A stretch of DNA of 64,000 nucleotides from JBIYSM02 sp044759095 (GTDB lineage: Bacteria; Bacillota; Bacilli; Brevibacillales; Brevibacillaceae). The translations under genes were made by a program, and so were the position numbers. The notes under the pieces were generated by a model. It was not told the origin of the DNA and made no database searches. It saw only the letters and a program-made list of their open reading frames with translations. The stretch lies in NCBI RefSeq assembly GCF_044759095.2, contig NZ_JBIYSM020000018.1, positions 1 through 64,000 on the forward strand. Reading direction: 5' to 3'. This document shows, piece after piece, positions 1 to 8,580 of the stretch. Every line of letters starts with the position of its first letter. Position 1 is the stretch's first letter.

Positions 1-142
1 TTCGGAATCTGGGCTCATAACCTCAGAAGAGCAGCCCAAATGGCCAAATAAGCAACGATTAACGGATACAGTTACACGGTAGCCCCCTGAGATTCACCAC
101 AATGAGATGCTTCTGCCAAAAAACGATTTTTTCAGGAGTAAC

Positions 143-167
143 TAGCTAATGCCGGGTGGATTTTCTT
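143..167 (+). repeat. Truncated copy of the dispersed nested-stem repeat (3' arm only)
   Basis: The string TAGCTAATGCCGGGTGG followed by ATTTTCTT matches the 3' arm of the repeat seen complete at 20719-20841 and 57342-57442. The matching 5' arm (CCCGCCCGGC) is absent upstream, so this copy is truncated or heavily decayed. Nothing else could be supported in positions 1-281. Confidence 0.6.
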
Positions 168-281
168 GGGCAAACGCACATTATGTCGCAGATGCTCTTG
201 GTAGGGATAACGGTACAAGCAATGGAAACGGCTCGCTCATATTATGGTAGGGAAGGCGGCAAAGAAGGTGGGAGGCAGCAG

Positions 282-734
282 ATGACGCCGAACCAACATG
301 ATTATATTCACGAAACATTACAGCGCATCCATCATCGATTGGATTTGTTTGAAGAGCGGATTAACAAGCTGGAACAGCAGGGGTCGGTGGCGGCCAAGTG
401 GCTGGAGAAAATTGAACTGCGTCTGGAAAACGAGGAGAGGTCGCAGCCGCTGATTTTGCAGGCGATCGCAAAGCTGCAAGTGGAGCTGGAACACAGCCGC
501 TTGGCGACGGAACAACTGCAGCGCAATCTGGAAACGGAAGTCCAAAGCAGCCAGGACAACAAAGAGATTATTCTTCAGCTGCTGGAGAACGATAAGAGCG
601 CGAAAGAACATTTGACACAGCTGATCGAAGGGGAAAAGGGGCGAAAGCAGGAGCGCTTTTTGCAAATATGGGCAATCCTGGGCCCTGTCATCGCTTCTGT
701 TCTGACGACAGTGTTTTTCAAGTTCTTGTTGTAA
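282..734 (+). CDS. Hypothetical coiled-coil protein with C-terminal membrane anchor
   Basis: A 150-residue protein of unknown function. Residues about 5-120 are heptad-rich and charged, as expected for a long coiled coil. The last 20 or so residues (from ILGPVIASVLTTVFF) form one hydrophobic segment, so the protein is probably tail-anchored with its coiled coil in the cytoplasm. The architecture resembles XhlA-type holin-associated proteins, but no phage genes are nearby and similarity is only in layout. The start at ATG 282 is chosen because GGAGG lies about 7 bases upstream; an in-frame upstream start at 156 would add an unrelated segment and has no ribosome binding site. The gene ends just before a clear terminator. 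Confidence 0.6.
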   Translation: MTPNQHDYIHETLQRIHHRLDLFEERINKLEQQGSVAAKWLEKIELRLENEERSQPLILQAIAKLQVELEHSRLATEQLQRNLETEVQSSQDNKEIILQLLENDKSAKEHLTQLIEGEKGRKQERFLQIWAILGPVIASVLTTVFFKFLL

Positions 735-738
735 CCAC

Positions 739-766
739 ACGCTCTTCCTAGGAGCGTTTTTATTTG
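739..766 (+). terminator. Rho-independent terminator after the coiled-coil gene
   Basis: Stem ACGCTC/GAGCGT with a short loop, followed directly by TTTTTATTT. It lies 5 bases after the stop codon of the upstream gene. Confidence 0.8.
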
Positions 767-815
767 CGCGAATACTAGAAGATGGTATGGGAAAAAATGG
801 TGGAAACCATAGCGA

Positions 816-1110
816 TTGACATTGCCGCTCGGTCCCCATATTGCGGCGAATGCGACGTTTCCGCTGTTGAAAACGGTTGGGAAGATCGATGTCGGCGGCT
901 TTATTCAACGAATGGACAGCATTGCCGTGGCGACGCTTAATCATCGGCGGTTTTTTCAAAATCGCGCTGTTTTTTTATGCCGCGGTGAAGGGCGTTGCCG
1001 ATTTATTACAGGTGAAGAAGAATGCAGGGATACCGCTAGTGCTGCTGATCGTCGCGTGGGTTCGTGCGAGAGACATTGACTTTTTCCAGCGAGAGAAATA
1101 CCGTAAATAA
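816..1110 (+). pseudogene. Relic of a GerAB-family spore germination permease (frameshifted fragment)
   Basis: Two overlapping frames together read like the middle of an endospore germination permease of the GerAB/GerKB type (APC superfamily, inner-membrane subunit of a nutrient germinant receptor). Frame one (from 816) gives GPHIAANATFPLLKTVG and GGFIQRMDSIAVATL. Near position 935 the similarity switches to a second frame giving IIGGFFKIALFFYAAVKG and GIPLVLLIVAW. The N-terminal two thirds and the C-terminus are missing, there is no start with a ribosome binding site, and the frame is broken, so it cannot make a functional permease. Family assignment is from recognition of the conserved pattern and was not checked by search. 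Confidence 0.65.
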
Positions 1111-1154
1111 AAGAGAGTGGAATTTTTTCTTGGGGAGTCTGGAGGACAAATCAC

Positions 1155-2615
1155 ATGCAGCAAAACGCTAATAAACGAAACGTGACGATTGCCGTCATGA
1201 TTGCCACCTTCCTGGCGGCCATCGAAGGAACGATCGTGAGTACGGCGATGCCCACCATCGTCAGTGAGTTGGGGGGACTTCACCTGATCAGCTGGGTGGT
1301 TTCCGTCTACCTGCTGACGTCCGCGGTCTCCACCCCGATCTATGGCAAACTGGCCGACTTGTTCGGGAGAAAAGTCGTGTTCAATGTTGGAACCACCCTG
1401 TTTTTGATTGGGTCGATGCTCTCCGGACTGGCGCAGACGATGGAACAGTTGATCTGGTTCCGTGCCTTTCAGGGACTGGGTGCAGGGTCGATCATTACCA
1501 TTACCTATACCATCATTGGCGATATCTACCCGTTTGAAGAGCGGGGAAAAGTGCAAGGCTGGATGAGCGGCATCTGGGGAATATCAGGCATTCTCGGTCC
1601 ATTGACAGGCGGGTTTCTCGTCGACTACGTGTCGTGGCACTGGATTTTCTACATGAACCTTCCGTTCGGGATCGTGTCGATTGTCCTCATCTGGAAGTTT
1701 TTGCACGAACATTTGGAGAAAAAGCGGAAGTACATCGATTACCCGGGTGTATTCACCTTTACTGTCAGCATGTCAGCGCTGCTGTACGCGATTTTGAGCG
1801 GAGGGACGACACACCCGTGGAATTCTCCCTTGATTTTGGGGATGCTGGCGGCGGCGCTGACAGGATTGGCATCATTTTTGTACATTGAGGCCAAGTCGCC
1901 GGAGCCAATGCTGCCGCTGAAACTGTTCGTCATTCGCCCCATCTTCGTCGCCAATCTGGCCGGGTTCTTGCTGGCAGCCGTGTTGGTAGCCATTTCTTTT
2001 TACATTCCTCTGTGGATTCAGGGAGTGTACGGACAAGGGGCAACGGGCTCCGGGGTGACGATGATCCCGATGGCCATCGGCTGGCCGCTGGGGGCCGCGG
2101 TGAGTGGACGTCTGCTCGCCCGAATCGGGATCCGAACGACTTCCCTGATTGGTCTGACCATGCTGGTGATCAGCGGGTTCTGGCTGGCTGTCATCACAGT
2201 CAATACGCCGCATTGGTCGCTGTTTGTCATGATGTTTCTGGTTGGTCTGGGGTTTGGCTTCACCTTTACGTCCTTTACCGGAGCCGTGCTTTCTGCGGTC
2301 GATTGGAACCTGCGCGGGACGGCCATGGCGACCAACACCTTTATTCGCACCCTCGGACAAACACTGGGGATCGCCGCCTTCGGTACCCTGTTCAACCGTT
2401 CGCTGACGGTTGCGAATGAACTGCAGGGTGAAGATGTGAACCAGGTATTAAATCCGGAGGAGGCACAGCTGCTGGCGCCGGAGGTGTTGCATGCGCTGCG
2501 GGAGGCGCTGGCCTCAGGTCTTCATCAGGTGTTCTTGGTGCTGGCGGTGCTGGTGGTCGTCAGTCTCGCCGCAACTCTATGGTATCCGCGGCGAACAGAG
2601 CGGGAGGCTGCGTAA
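1155..2615 (+). CDS. MFS drug exporter, DHA2 (EmrB/QacA) family
   Basis: A 486-residue membrane protein with about 14 predicted transmembrane segments, the size and count usual for DHA2 drug:proton antiporters. The first segment carries IEGTIVSTAMPTI, the family's TM1 signature, and GKLADLFGRK between TM2 and TM3 is the MFS motif A. These exporters expel hydrophobic or cationic compounds using the proton gradient; the substrate cannot be told from sequence. The start is ATG 1155, nine bases after GGAGG. The stop codon lies in the loop of the terminator hairpin. The gene stands alone, with no local regulator. Confidence 0.9.
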   Translation: MQQNANKRNVTIAVMIATFLAAIEGTIVSTAMPTIVSELGGLHLISWVVSVYLLTSAVSTPIYGKLADLFGRKVVFNVGTTLFLIGSMLSGLAQTMEQLIWFRAFQGLGAGSIITITYTIIGDIYPFEERGKVQGWMSGIWGISGILGPLTGGFLVDYVSWHWIFYMNLPFGIVSIVLIWKFLHEHLEKKRKYIDYPGVFTFTVSMSALLYAILSGGTTHPWNSPLILGMLAAALTGLASFLYIEAKSPEPMLPLKLFVIRPIFVANLAGFLLAAVLVAISFYIPLWIQGVYGQGATGSGVTMIPMAIGWPLGAAVSGRLLARIGIRTTSLIGLTMLVISGFWLAVITVNTPHWSLFVMMFLVGLGFGFTFTSFTGAVLSAVDWNLRGTAMATNTFIRTLGQTLGIAAFGTLFNRSLTVANELQGEDVNQVLNPEEAQLLAPEVLHALREALASGLHQVFLVLAVLVVVSLAATLWYPRRTEREAA

Positions 2616-2629
2616 GCCTCCCGCTTTTT
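2600..2629 (+). terminator. Terminator overlapping the 3' end of the DHA2 exporter gene
   Basis: Perfect 10-bp stem GCGGGAGGCT/AGCCTCCCGC followed by TTTTTG. The TAA stop of the exporter gene is in the loop. Confidence 0.9.
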
Positions 2630-2770
2630 GAATTTATAACATTGGGACATCCCATACAGCCGCTAGGAAAGTGTTCGGGGCCCCGCCCGGCGAAGAAAGG
2701 GACCCCACTCGGCACAGCGATAGCTAACGCCGAGTGGGTCGAGGATAGCTCATGCCGGGTGGTTTTCTTA
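2630..2770 (+). repeat. Dispersed nested-stem repeat, full copy
   Basis: It starts with AATTTATAACATTGGGACATC directly after the T-tract of the preceding terminator. Outer stem: CCCGCCCGGC (2682-2691) with GCCGGGTGG (2754-2762). Inner stem: CCCACTCGGC (2704-2713) with GCCGAGTGGG (2729-2738). The 3' end, TTTTCTTA, overlaps the stop codon of the convergent DUF4870 gene. Near-identical copies lie at 20719, 57342, 61205 and 62671. Confidence 0.85.
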
Positions 2771-3076
2771 TGAAAGTGAGCGCATCAGCGGATAGTGGAA
2801 GGATTTGTCTGAAATGGCATACACAATTCCCTTGATCGGGTAGTAAAGAGCCATAATGCCAAACAGAATGAGAAACGGGATTCCGACGAGAAGAAAGGAT
2901 AGCACCCAGGAGATTCCCAGGCAAATGCTGATCCCGATGTGAAACAGCAGTGCCTGAACCGCCGTCTGCCTGACATCTTGTTCCTTGATGAGCAGCATGA
3001 CGGCGATGGGAACCAGAAACGGGGCGAAAAACGTACTGGCATGGGTAATGATTTTGATTAACTTGTTGGTTTCCAT
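2768..3076 (-). CDS. DUF4870 domain membrane protein
   Basis: A 102-residue protein with three hydrophobic segments (about residues 7-28, 45-66 and 68-88), the layout of the DUF4870 (Tic20-like) family of small Firmicute membrane proteins. The N-terminal pattern HASTFFAPFLVPI and the C-terminal YPIKGIVYAI fit that family. Its cellular role is not known. The gene is monocistronic, and its stop codon overlaps the end of a dispersed repeat. No function is inferred. Confidence 0.75.
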   Translation of the reverse strand: METNKLIKIITHASTFFAPFLVPIAVMLLIKEQDVRQTAVQALLFHIGISICLGISWVLSFLLVGIPFLILFGIMALYYPIKGIVYAISDKSFHYPLMRSLS

Positions 3077-3255
3077 AAGAGAAAGTCCCTCACTTTATGT
3101 CTAGTGTGATTTCCTGGTTCCAGTATATACCCGTTGACGATCTTGCTAAAACAGCCGAGGGATTGACCGGGAATCCAACTGCAGACGGAGAGAGTCTTTG
3201 ACAACGAAAAAAGGGGAGGATATTCTACAGATAGAAAGGAATTGCGCGGGGGAGG

Positions 3256-3420
3256 CTACTTTTGACGACTCAACCGTTCGTACTGATTGAGCACCTCATC
3301 CAGCCTGTGGCTTGCCTGAAGGACGACAGGATCGGTAAAGCTTCTATCTTTGACAAGTTCGTGCAGATGTTTTCTCAGTTGCTCGATACTGCGCAAGAGC
3401 TCTGCCAACTCGACTTTCAA
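3256..3420 (-). CDS. Spo0E-family aspartyl-phosphate phosphatase
   Basis: A 54-residue protein starting at TTG 3420, with AAAGGAG about nine bases upstream. The second helix carries the family signature in the form SHRLDEVLNQYER (consensus SQxLDxLIxxYxR), preceded by a first amphipathic helix (LAELLRSIEQLRKHLHELV). Spo0E proteins are two-helix hairpins that dephosphorylate Spo0A~P and so delay entry into sporulation; that role is known for the family and inferred here. The usual Ser-Gln pair is Ser-His in this copy. It is monocistronic between DUF4870 and an exporter gene and has no obvious partner nearby. Confidence 0.85.
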   Translation of the reverse strand: MKVELAELLRSIEQLRKHLHELVKDRSFTDPVVLQASHRLDEVLNQYERLSRQK

Positions 3421-3559
3421 GATAGACAGCTCCTTTCTTTCGTAGGTACATTTAAAATATGGGGTATTCTAGCAGTTTATACAAAAGTCTGCCATTTGTA
3501 CATCCCTCATTTTTGACATCCAGCCTTCTGTACGACACTTTTGAAACAAGGAGACCGTT

Positions 3560-4504
3560 ATGCGCGCTATCGTGTTGGGGATTTTCGCCTCGTTCTTTTT
3601 TGCCTTTACCTTTGTCTTGAATCGGGCTATGGATCTGGGGGGAGGAAGCTGGATCTGGAGTTCCTCGCTTCGTTACCTGTTCATGGTTCCGTTCCTTCTG
3701 GCCATCGTTGCTTACCGGGGCAATCTCGTTCCGCTGCTGCATGAAATGCGTGCCAGACCCTGGACGTGGATCGGTTGGAGCACGGTCGGATTTGGGCTGT
3801 TTTACTCTTCCCTCAGCTTCGCTGCTGCGTATGGGCCGGGCTGGCTGATTGCGGGCACATGGCAGATTACCATTATCGCCGGATCGCTACTCGTCCCTTT
3901 TTTCGGCCAGAAAATTCCGTACAAAGGACTCTCCATGTCGCTTCTCATCCTTGCTGGGGTCGCGATTATGCAGCTGCAGCAAGCGGAGGTGCTGACGGTT
4001 CGTGAACTGCTGCTCGGCATCGGCCCCGTAGTTGTCGCGGCGTTTGCCTATCCGTTGGGGAACCGCCAAATGATGGCCGTAACACAGGGGCGCATGGATG
4101 TATACCAGCGGGTTCTCGGCATGACACTGGCAAGTTTGCCATTCTGGCTGCTGCTTTCGGTGTACGGCCTGGCCACGGTTGGGATGCCCAGCGGCAATCA
4201 GGCGCTGCAGGCACTCGTCGTAGCCATCACTTCGGGTCTTGTGGCCACCGTGCTGTTTTTCTCCGCCACAGACCTTACGAAAGGGAACGCATCGCAGTTG
4301 GCGGCCGTCGAAGCGACCCAGGCAGGTGCAGTGGTGTTCACGGTTCTGTTGGAGATGCTGCTGTTGTCGGCTCCTTTGCCTGCCCTCTGGTCGTCCCTTG
4401 GCATGCTGCTGGTGATTGTGGGGATGATCTTGCACAGCTACGTCTCGCATGCGGGAAACAGGGACGCACAGCGAAAGGCGGGAGAACATTCAGTCGCTCT
4501 GTGA
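3560..4504 (+). CDS. EmrE-like multidrug resistance efflux transporter (DMT superfamily)
   Basis: A 314-residue membrane protein with about ten transmembrane helices, the two-fold repeated layout of EamA/EmrE-type drug/metabolite transporters. The sequence resembles the 'multidrug resistance efflux transporter' subgroup of about 310 residues rather than short SMR proteins. The substrate is unknown. The start ATG 3560 follows AAGGAG at a normal distance. Its last 15 bases overlap the 3' end of the convergent SDR gene, so no separate terminator is visible. Confidence 0.8.
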   Translation: MRAIVLGIFASFFFAFTFVLNRAMDLGGGSWIWSSSLRYLFMVPFLLAIVAYRGNLVPLLHEMRARPWTWIGWSTVGFGLFYSSLSFAAAYGPGWLIAGTWQITIIAGSLLVPFFGQKIPYKGLSMSLLILAGVAIMQLQQAEVLTVRELLLGIGPVVVAAFAYPLGNRQMMAVTQGRMDVYQRVLGMTLASLPFWLLLSVYGLATVGMPSGNQALQALVVAITSGLVATVLFFSATDLTKGNASQLAAVEATQAGAVVFTVLLEMLLLSAPLPALWSSLGMLLVIVGMILHSYVSHAGNRDAQRKAGEHSVAL

Positions 4505-5350
4505 AAAAGCGGAGCCCAGCCGTTTGCGAATGATTCGTTCCACCCATCCCCAGGGAAGCAGTTCCTTGGCCAGCACACTGAGCCGCACACCGCTGCCCAC
4601 CGGGTAGCGCAGCCGCGGACGTTGCGAGATTGCTGCCTTTACGATGGCGGCAATCACTTCGTCCGGCTCCGGTGCCTTGTTCATAATCTGTTCGGTCATG
4701 GCCGCTATCCGTATCATCTGTTCACGGTAAGGTGAAGCGGGGCGTTCTTCTAAGTGAGCAAGCCCCTTTTTCCAGATGTCCGTCCGGTATGAACCGGGTT
4801 CAATCAGCACGACGTGGATGCCGTGGGGCAGCATCTCGAGGCGAAGCGATTCACTGAATCCTTCCACCGCATGCTTGGAAGCAGAGTAGGGAGCGAGCCC
4901 GGGAAAACCCATCCGGCCGCTGATACTGCTGATGTTGATGATCGTGCCGCTGCGACGGCTGCGCATATGGGGCAGAACTGCCCGCGTGACTTCAACCAAA
5001 CCGAAAAAGTTGGTCTCAAACTGCTGCCGCCACTCGTCCAGAGGCAGTTCTTCAACAAAGCCGCCTGCTGCGTATCCGGCGTTGTTGACCAACAGATCGA
5101 TCCGTCCGTACCGCTCAACCGTTTGATTGACCGCTTCCGTAATCGTCTGCGGGTCAGTGACGTCAAGCAAGACAACCTCAATGCGGTCCGCCACGCCTTC
5201 CTGTTCGGCCATGGTGAACAGGGGGGCCTGTTTTTGCCGGTCACGCATGGTGGCGATGACGAAAAAACCGCGCTTCGCCAGCGCGACGGACGCGTGCAAA
5301 CCGAAGCCGCTCGATGTTCCGGTGATGAAAGCAAGCCGCTTGTCCGTAAT
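4490..5350 (-). CDS. Short-chain dehydrogenase/reductase (SDR), apparent ATT start
   Basis: A classical SDR of 286 residues. It contains the Rossmann cofactor motif TGTSSGFG, the structural NNAG motif, the catalytic Ser in NISSISG and the catalytic pair in YSASK. The cofactor motif lies upstream of every in-frame ATG, GTG or TTG in the region (the first such codon, at 5299, would remove it). The best start is therefore ATT at 5350, which follows AAAGGTGG and gives the N-terminus TDKRLAFITG typical of the family. The substrate is unknown. It is convergent with, and overlaps by 15 bases, the efflux gene. Confidence 0.85.
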   Translation of the reverse strand: MTDKRLAFITGTSSGFGLHASVALAKRGFFVIATMRDRQKQAPLFTMAEQEGVADRIEVVLLDVTDPQTITEAVNQTVERYGRIDLLVNNAGYAAGGFVEELPLDEWRQQFETNFFGLVEVTRAVLPHMRSRRSGTIINISSISGRMGFPGLAPYSASKHAVEGFSESLRLEMLPHGIHVVLIEPGSYRTDIWKKGLAHLEERPASPYREQMIRIAAMTEQIMNKAPEPDEVIAAIVKAAISQRPRLRYPVGSGVRLSVLAKELLPWGWVERIIRKRLGSAFSQSD

Positions 5351-5680
5351 GAGTCCACCTTTCTATTCCCGATCGATAGATACCAAATAATGTTCATAAA
5401 ATTGTTAACAGAATTATAACAAATTACGATGTGACTTGCGGTTTATTTTATGTATACTTAAGTAGTTATTATCTGAGGGTAGGAGTATCATCTTTAACCC
5501 TTACTCTTTTATTTTGCCAAAATAGAGTGGTTGCGATTACTTTTCCCATTTGGGTATGATATAGGATGGAAAGTAAACAGAAGGGGCCAATTTTGGTGAA
5601 ATGAAGGAGTATAAATAGACTTCTGACTGCGAGTTGCAGGCGGAACGTTTACAACAAGAAAGAAAGAGGGGTTCTTTTGT
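5351..5680. other. Divergent intergenic region between the SDR gene and ctaC
   Basis: This 330-base AT-rich stretch holds the promoters of both flanking genes. A good sigma-A candidate for ctaC is listed separately at 5531-5560. No ORF with a ribosome binding site and no strong hairpin was found. Confidence 0.5.
5531..5560 (+). promoter_or_regulatory. Putative sigma-A promoter of the ctaCDEF operon
   Basis: TTGCGA, an 18-base spacer and TATGAT, about 120 bases upstream of ctaC, in an AT-rich stretch. Confidence 0.5.
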
Positions 5681-6691
5681 ATGAAGAGTTGGCAAATCTG
5701 GCGTCAGCTGGTTTTGTTTGCCTTGCTGACGCTCGTACTGACCGGATGTGGCATTCAAGAGCTATCCGCTTTGCAGCCACAAGGTCCGGTTGCAGAGATG
5801 CAGTTCGATCTGATGAAGCTGTCCTTCTCGATCATGATCAGCGTCTTTGTAGTGGTTATCTTGATCTTTACGTATGTCCTCATCCGTTATCGTAAACGTC
5901 CAGGACAAGACGGCATTCCGAAACAAGTGGAAGGAAGCCACAAACTTGAAATCTTGTGGACGGTTATTCCGTTCCTTCTCTTGATCGTGTTGGCTGTTCC
6001 AACCGTTACGACAGGATTTACTCTTCACAAAGAGTACGACAACAAAGAGGCCCTGCAAGTAAAAGTAATCGCACACCAATTCTGGTGGGAGTTTGAATAC
6101 CCGGATCTCGGCGTGGCAACTGCGCAAGACCTGGTCATCCCAGCAGGTAAAAAGATTCAATTTGACGTAACATCGGCTGATGTTATGCACTCTTTCTGGA
6201 TCCCGGCCCTGGGCGGTAAGATTGACACCAACCCTGGTCTGGACAACAAAATGTGGCTTCAAGCCGACAAACCAGGCATCTACTACGGTAAGTGCGCGGA
6301 GCTGTGCGGCGCTTCCCACGCTTTGATGGACTTCAAAGTGGAAGCAGTCACTCCGGAAGAGTTTGACGCTTGGGCCAAGAAAATGAAGGAAGTACAGGCT
6401 CAACCTGCTGCTGCATCTGCTGCGGCAAAAGGTCAAGAGATCTTCAAGAAAAGCTGTTTAGGTTGCCACGCAGTTGCCGGTGAAGGCGGTAAGTTGGGTC
6501 CAAACCTGACCAACTTCGCTGACCGTCAAAAAGTGGCAGGTATCCGTCCGAATAATGCCGAGGAATTGGCAGCATGGCTGAAAGACCCGCAAAAGATTAA
6601 ACCGGGCAACAACATGCCAAACCTGAACCTCACTGATGATCAAGTCAACGCGCTGGTGGAGTACATATCCACTCTCAGCGTGAAAAAGTAA
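5681..6691 (+). CDS. ctaC: Cytochrome c oxidase subunit II with fused cytochrome c domain (caa3 type)
   Basis: A 336-residue lipoprotein. Residues 1-23 form a signal ending in the lipobox LTGC, followed by two membrane helices (about 45-70 and 90-112). A cupredoxin domain carries the CuA ligands in CAELCGASHALM (about residues 206-217). The C-terminal cytochrome c domain binds heme through CLGCH (about residues 259-263), with a distal Met near the end (NNMPNLN). It takes electrons from cytochrome c and passes them to subunit I on the outer face of the membrane. It is first in the ctaC-D-E-F operon, 44 bases before ctaD. Confidence 0.97.
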   Translation: MKSWQIWRQLVLFALLTLVLTGCGIQELSALQPQGPVAEMQFDLMKLSFSIMISVFVVVILIFTYVLIRYRKRPGQDGIPKQVEGSHKLEILWTVIPFLLLIVLAVPTVTTGFTLHKEYDNKEALQVKVIAHQFWWEFEYPDLGVATAQDLVIPAGKKIQFDVTSADVMHSFWIPALGGKIDTNPGLDNKMWLQADKPGIYYGKCAELCGASHALMDFKVEAVTPEEFDAWAKKMKEVQAQPAAASAAAKGQEIFKKSCLGCHAVAGEGGKLGPNLTNFADRQKVAGIRPNNAEELAAWLKDPQKIKPGNNMPNLNLTDDQVNALVEYISTLSVKK

Positions 6692-6735
6692 AAGTCTTTG
6701 CAACCATGTGATGCTATTAAAAGGGAGGTAAAACC

Positions 6736-8580
6736 GTGTCTGCTCATGCATCTCACGCACACAAGCGATCAGGGCTGTGGGATTGGCTCACAACAGTGGA
6801 CCATAAGAAAATTGGGATTCTCTATCTGATTGCCGGCGCTCTTTTCTTCCTCGCTGGCGGTCTCGAGGCCCTATTGATTCGCTTGCAGTTAATGTATCCG
6901 GAAAGTTCCTTTGTCGGTGCTCAGACGTTTAACGAATTGATCACCATGCACGGTACCACGATGATCTTCCTTGCAGTCATGCCGATCATCTTTGCCTTGA
7001 TGAACGCGGTTGTTCCGCTTCAAATCGGTGCACGCGACGTTGCGTTCCCGTTTGTAAACGCACTCGGCTTCTGGCTCTTTTTCTTCGGAGGCGTGCTCCT
7101 GAACACCAGTTGGTTCATGGGCGGTGCTCCTGATGCCGGTTGGACATCCTATGTTACGCTGGCATCCAACAAGTACTCCGGTATCGGTGTAGACTTCTAC
7201 GTACTGGGTCTGCAGATTGCCGGTATCGGTACGCTGATCGGTGGTATCAACTTCCTGGTAACCATCATCAACATGCGAGCGCCAGGCATGACCTTCATGC
7301 GCATGCCGATGTTCACCTGGACGTCTTTCGTTACGTCCGCTCTGATTCTGTTCGCATTCCCAGCGATTACAGTTGGTCTGGTTCTTTTGATGTTTGACCG
7401 CTTGTTCGGCGGGAACTTCTTCAACCCGGATGCCGGCGGTAACGTGATTATCTGGCAGCACATCTTCTGGATCTTCGGTCACCCGGAAGTGTACATTTTG
7501 ATTCTTCCAGCGTTCGGTATTATCTCTGAGATTGTTTCCACTTTCTCCAAGAAGCGTCTGTTCGGTTACAGTTCCATGGTGTTTGCAACCGTACTGATCG
7601 CGTTCCTGGGCTTCATGGTGTGGGCTCACCACATGTTTACAGCGGGTATGGGTCCAATCGCCAACACACTGTTTGGTATCGCGACCATGTTGATTGCGGT
7701 GCCTACCGGTATCAAGATCTTCAACTGGCTGTTCACGATGTGGGGCGGTCAAATTCGCTTCACTACCGCCAACCTGTGGGCAGTAGGTTTCATTCCGACT
7801 TTCGTTATCGGCGGTATGACCGGGGTTATGCTCGCGGTTCCGCCAGCAGACTATCAGTATCATGACAGCTACTTCGTCGTAGCGCACTTCCACTACGTAA
7901 TCGTAGGGGGTCTGGTATTCGGTCTGTTTGCCGGCCTCTTCTACTGGTGGCCAAAAATGTTCGGTAAAATGCTGAATGAAACGCTCGGTAAGTGGGGCTT
8001 CTGGACCTTCTTCATCGGGTTCCACCTGACCTTCTTCCCGCAGCACTTCCTGGGTCTGATGGGTATGCCTCGCCGCGTATTCACCTACCTGAAGGATCAA
8101 AACCTGGATTTGGGTAACTTTATCAGTACCATTGGTGTATTCGGAATGACGATCAGTACCATTCTGTTCCTGGTGAACGTAGTGGTGACTGCGAAGAGCG
8201 GCAAGCGCGCTCCTGCCGATCCGTGGGATGCACGCACACTGGAGTGGTCCATTCCTTCTCCGCCGCCAGAGTACAACTTTGCACAAACTCCGCTGGTACG
8301 TGGACTGGATGCCTTGTGGGTTGAAAAAATGGCAGGCAACAAGGGGATGACTCCTGCCGAGCCGCTGGGTTCCATTCACATGCCGTCGCCGTCGATCCTC
8401 CCGTTTGTAATGTCTGTCGGCTTGTTCATTGCCGGTTATGGCTTCATGTATCACGTCTATCTGGTGTCCGTGATCGGTCTGGGGATTACGCTTTTCTGCA
8501 TGCTGCTGCGTTCGCTCAAGGATGATCACGGCTATCACATTGAACCAGAGGAAATTGAGGAGAAGGGGGTTAAGGCTTAA
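6736..8580 (+). CDS. ctaD: Cytochrome c oxidase subunit I
   Basis: A 614-residue protein with twelve or more membrane helices. It contains the CuB and cross-linked His-Tyr region (FGHPEVYILILPAFG), the HHMFTAG helix and the paired heme ligands in VAHFHYVIVGG. It binds heme a and the heme a3-CuB centre, reduces O2 to water and pumps protons. The start is GTG 6736 after AGGGAGG. Its stop codon overlaps the ctaE start (TAATG), so the two are translationally coupled. Confidence 0.97.
   Translation: MSAHASHAHKRSGLWDWLTTVDHKKIGILYLIAGALFFLAGGLEALLIRLQLMYPESSFVGAQTFNELITMHGTTMIFLAVMPIIFALMNAVVPLQIGARDVAFPFVNALGFWLFFFGGVLLNTSWFMGGAPDAGWTSYVTLASNKYSGIGVDFYVLGLQIAGIGTLIGGINFLVTIINMRAPGMTFMRMPMFTWTSFVTSALILFAFPAITVGLVLLMFDRLFGGNFFNPDAGGNVIIWQHIFWIFGHPEVYILILPAFGIISEIVSTFSKKRLFGYSSMVFATVLIAFLGFMVWAHHMFTAGMGPIANTLFGIATMLIAVPTGIKIFNWLFTMWGGQIRFTTANLWAVGFIPTFVIGGMTGVMLAVPPADYQYHDSYFVVAHFHYVIVGGLVFGLFAGLFYWWPKMFGKMLNETLGKWGFWTFFIGFHLTFFPQHFLGLMGMPRRVFTYLKDQNLDLGNFISTIGVFGMTISTILFLVNVVVTAKSGKRAPADPWDARTLEWSIPSPPPEYNFAQTPLVRGLDALWVEKMAGNKGMTPAEPLGSIHMPSPSILPFVMSVGLFIAGYGFMYHVYLVSVIGLGITLFCMLLRSLKDDHGYHIEPEEIEEKGVKA

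Noticed and set aside
3262..3516. 84-codon plus-strand frame around 3.3-3.5 kb
   Set aside because: It is antisense to the Spo0E-like gene, which has the family motif and a ribosome binding site.
6889..8538. A 549-codon minus-strand frame opposite ctaD
   Set aside because: It is a shadow of the strongly conserved ctaD; its composition is unlike a real protein and it has no start signal.
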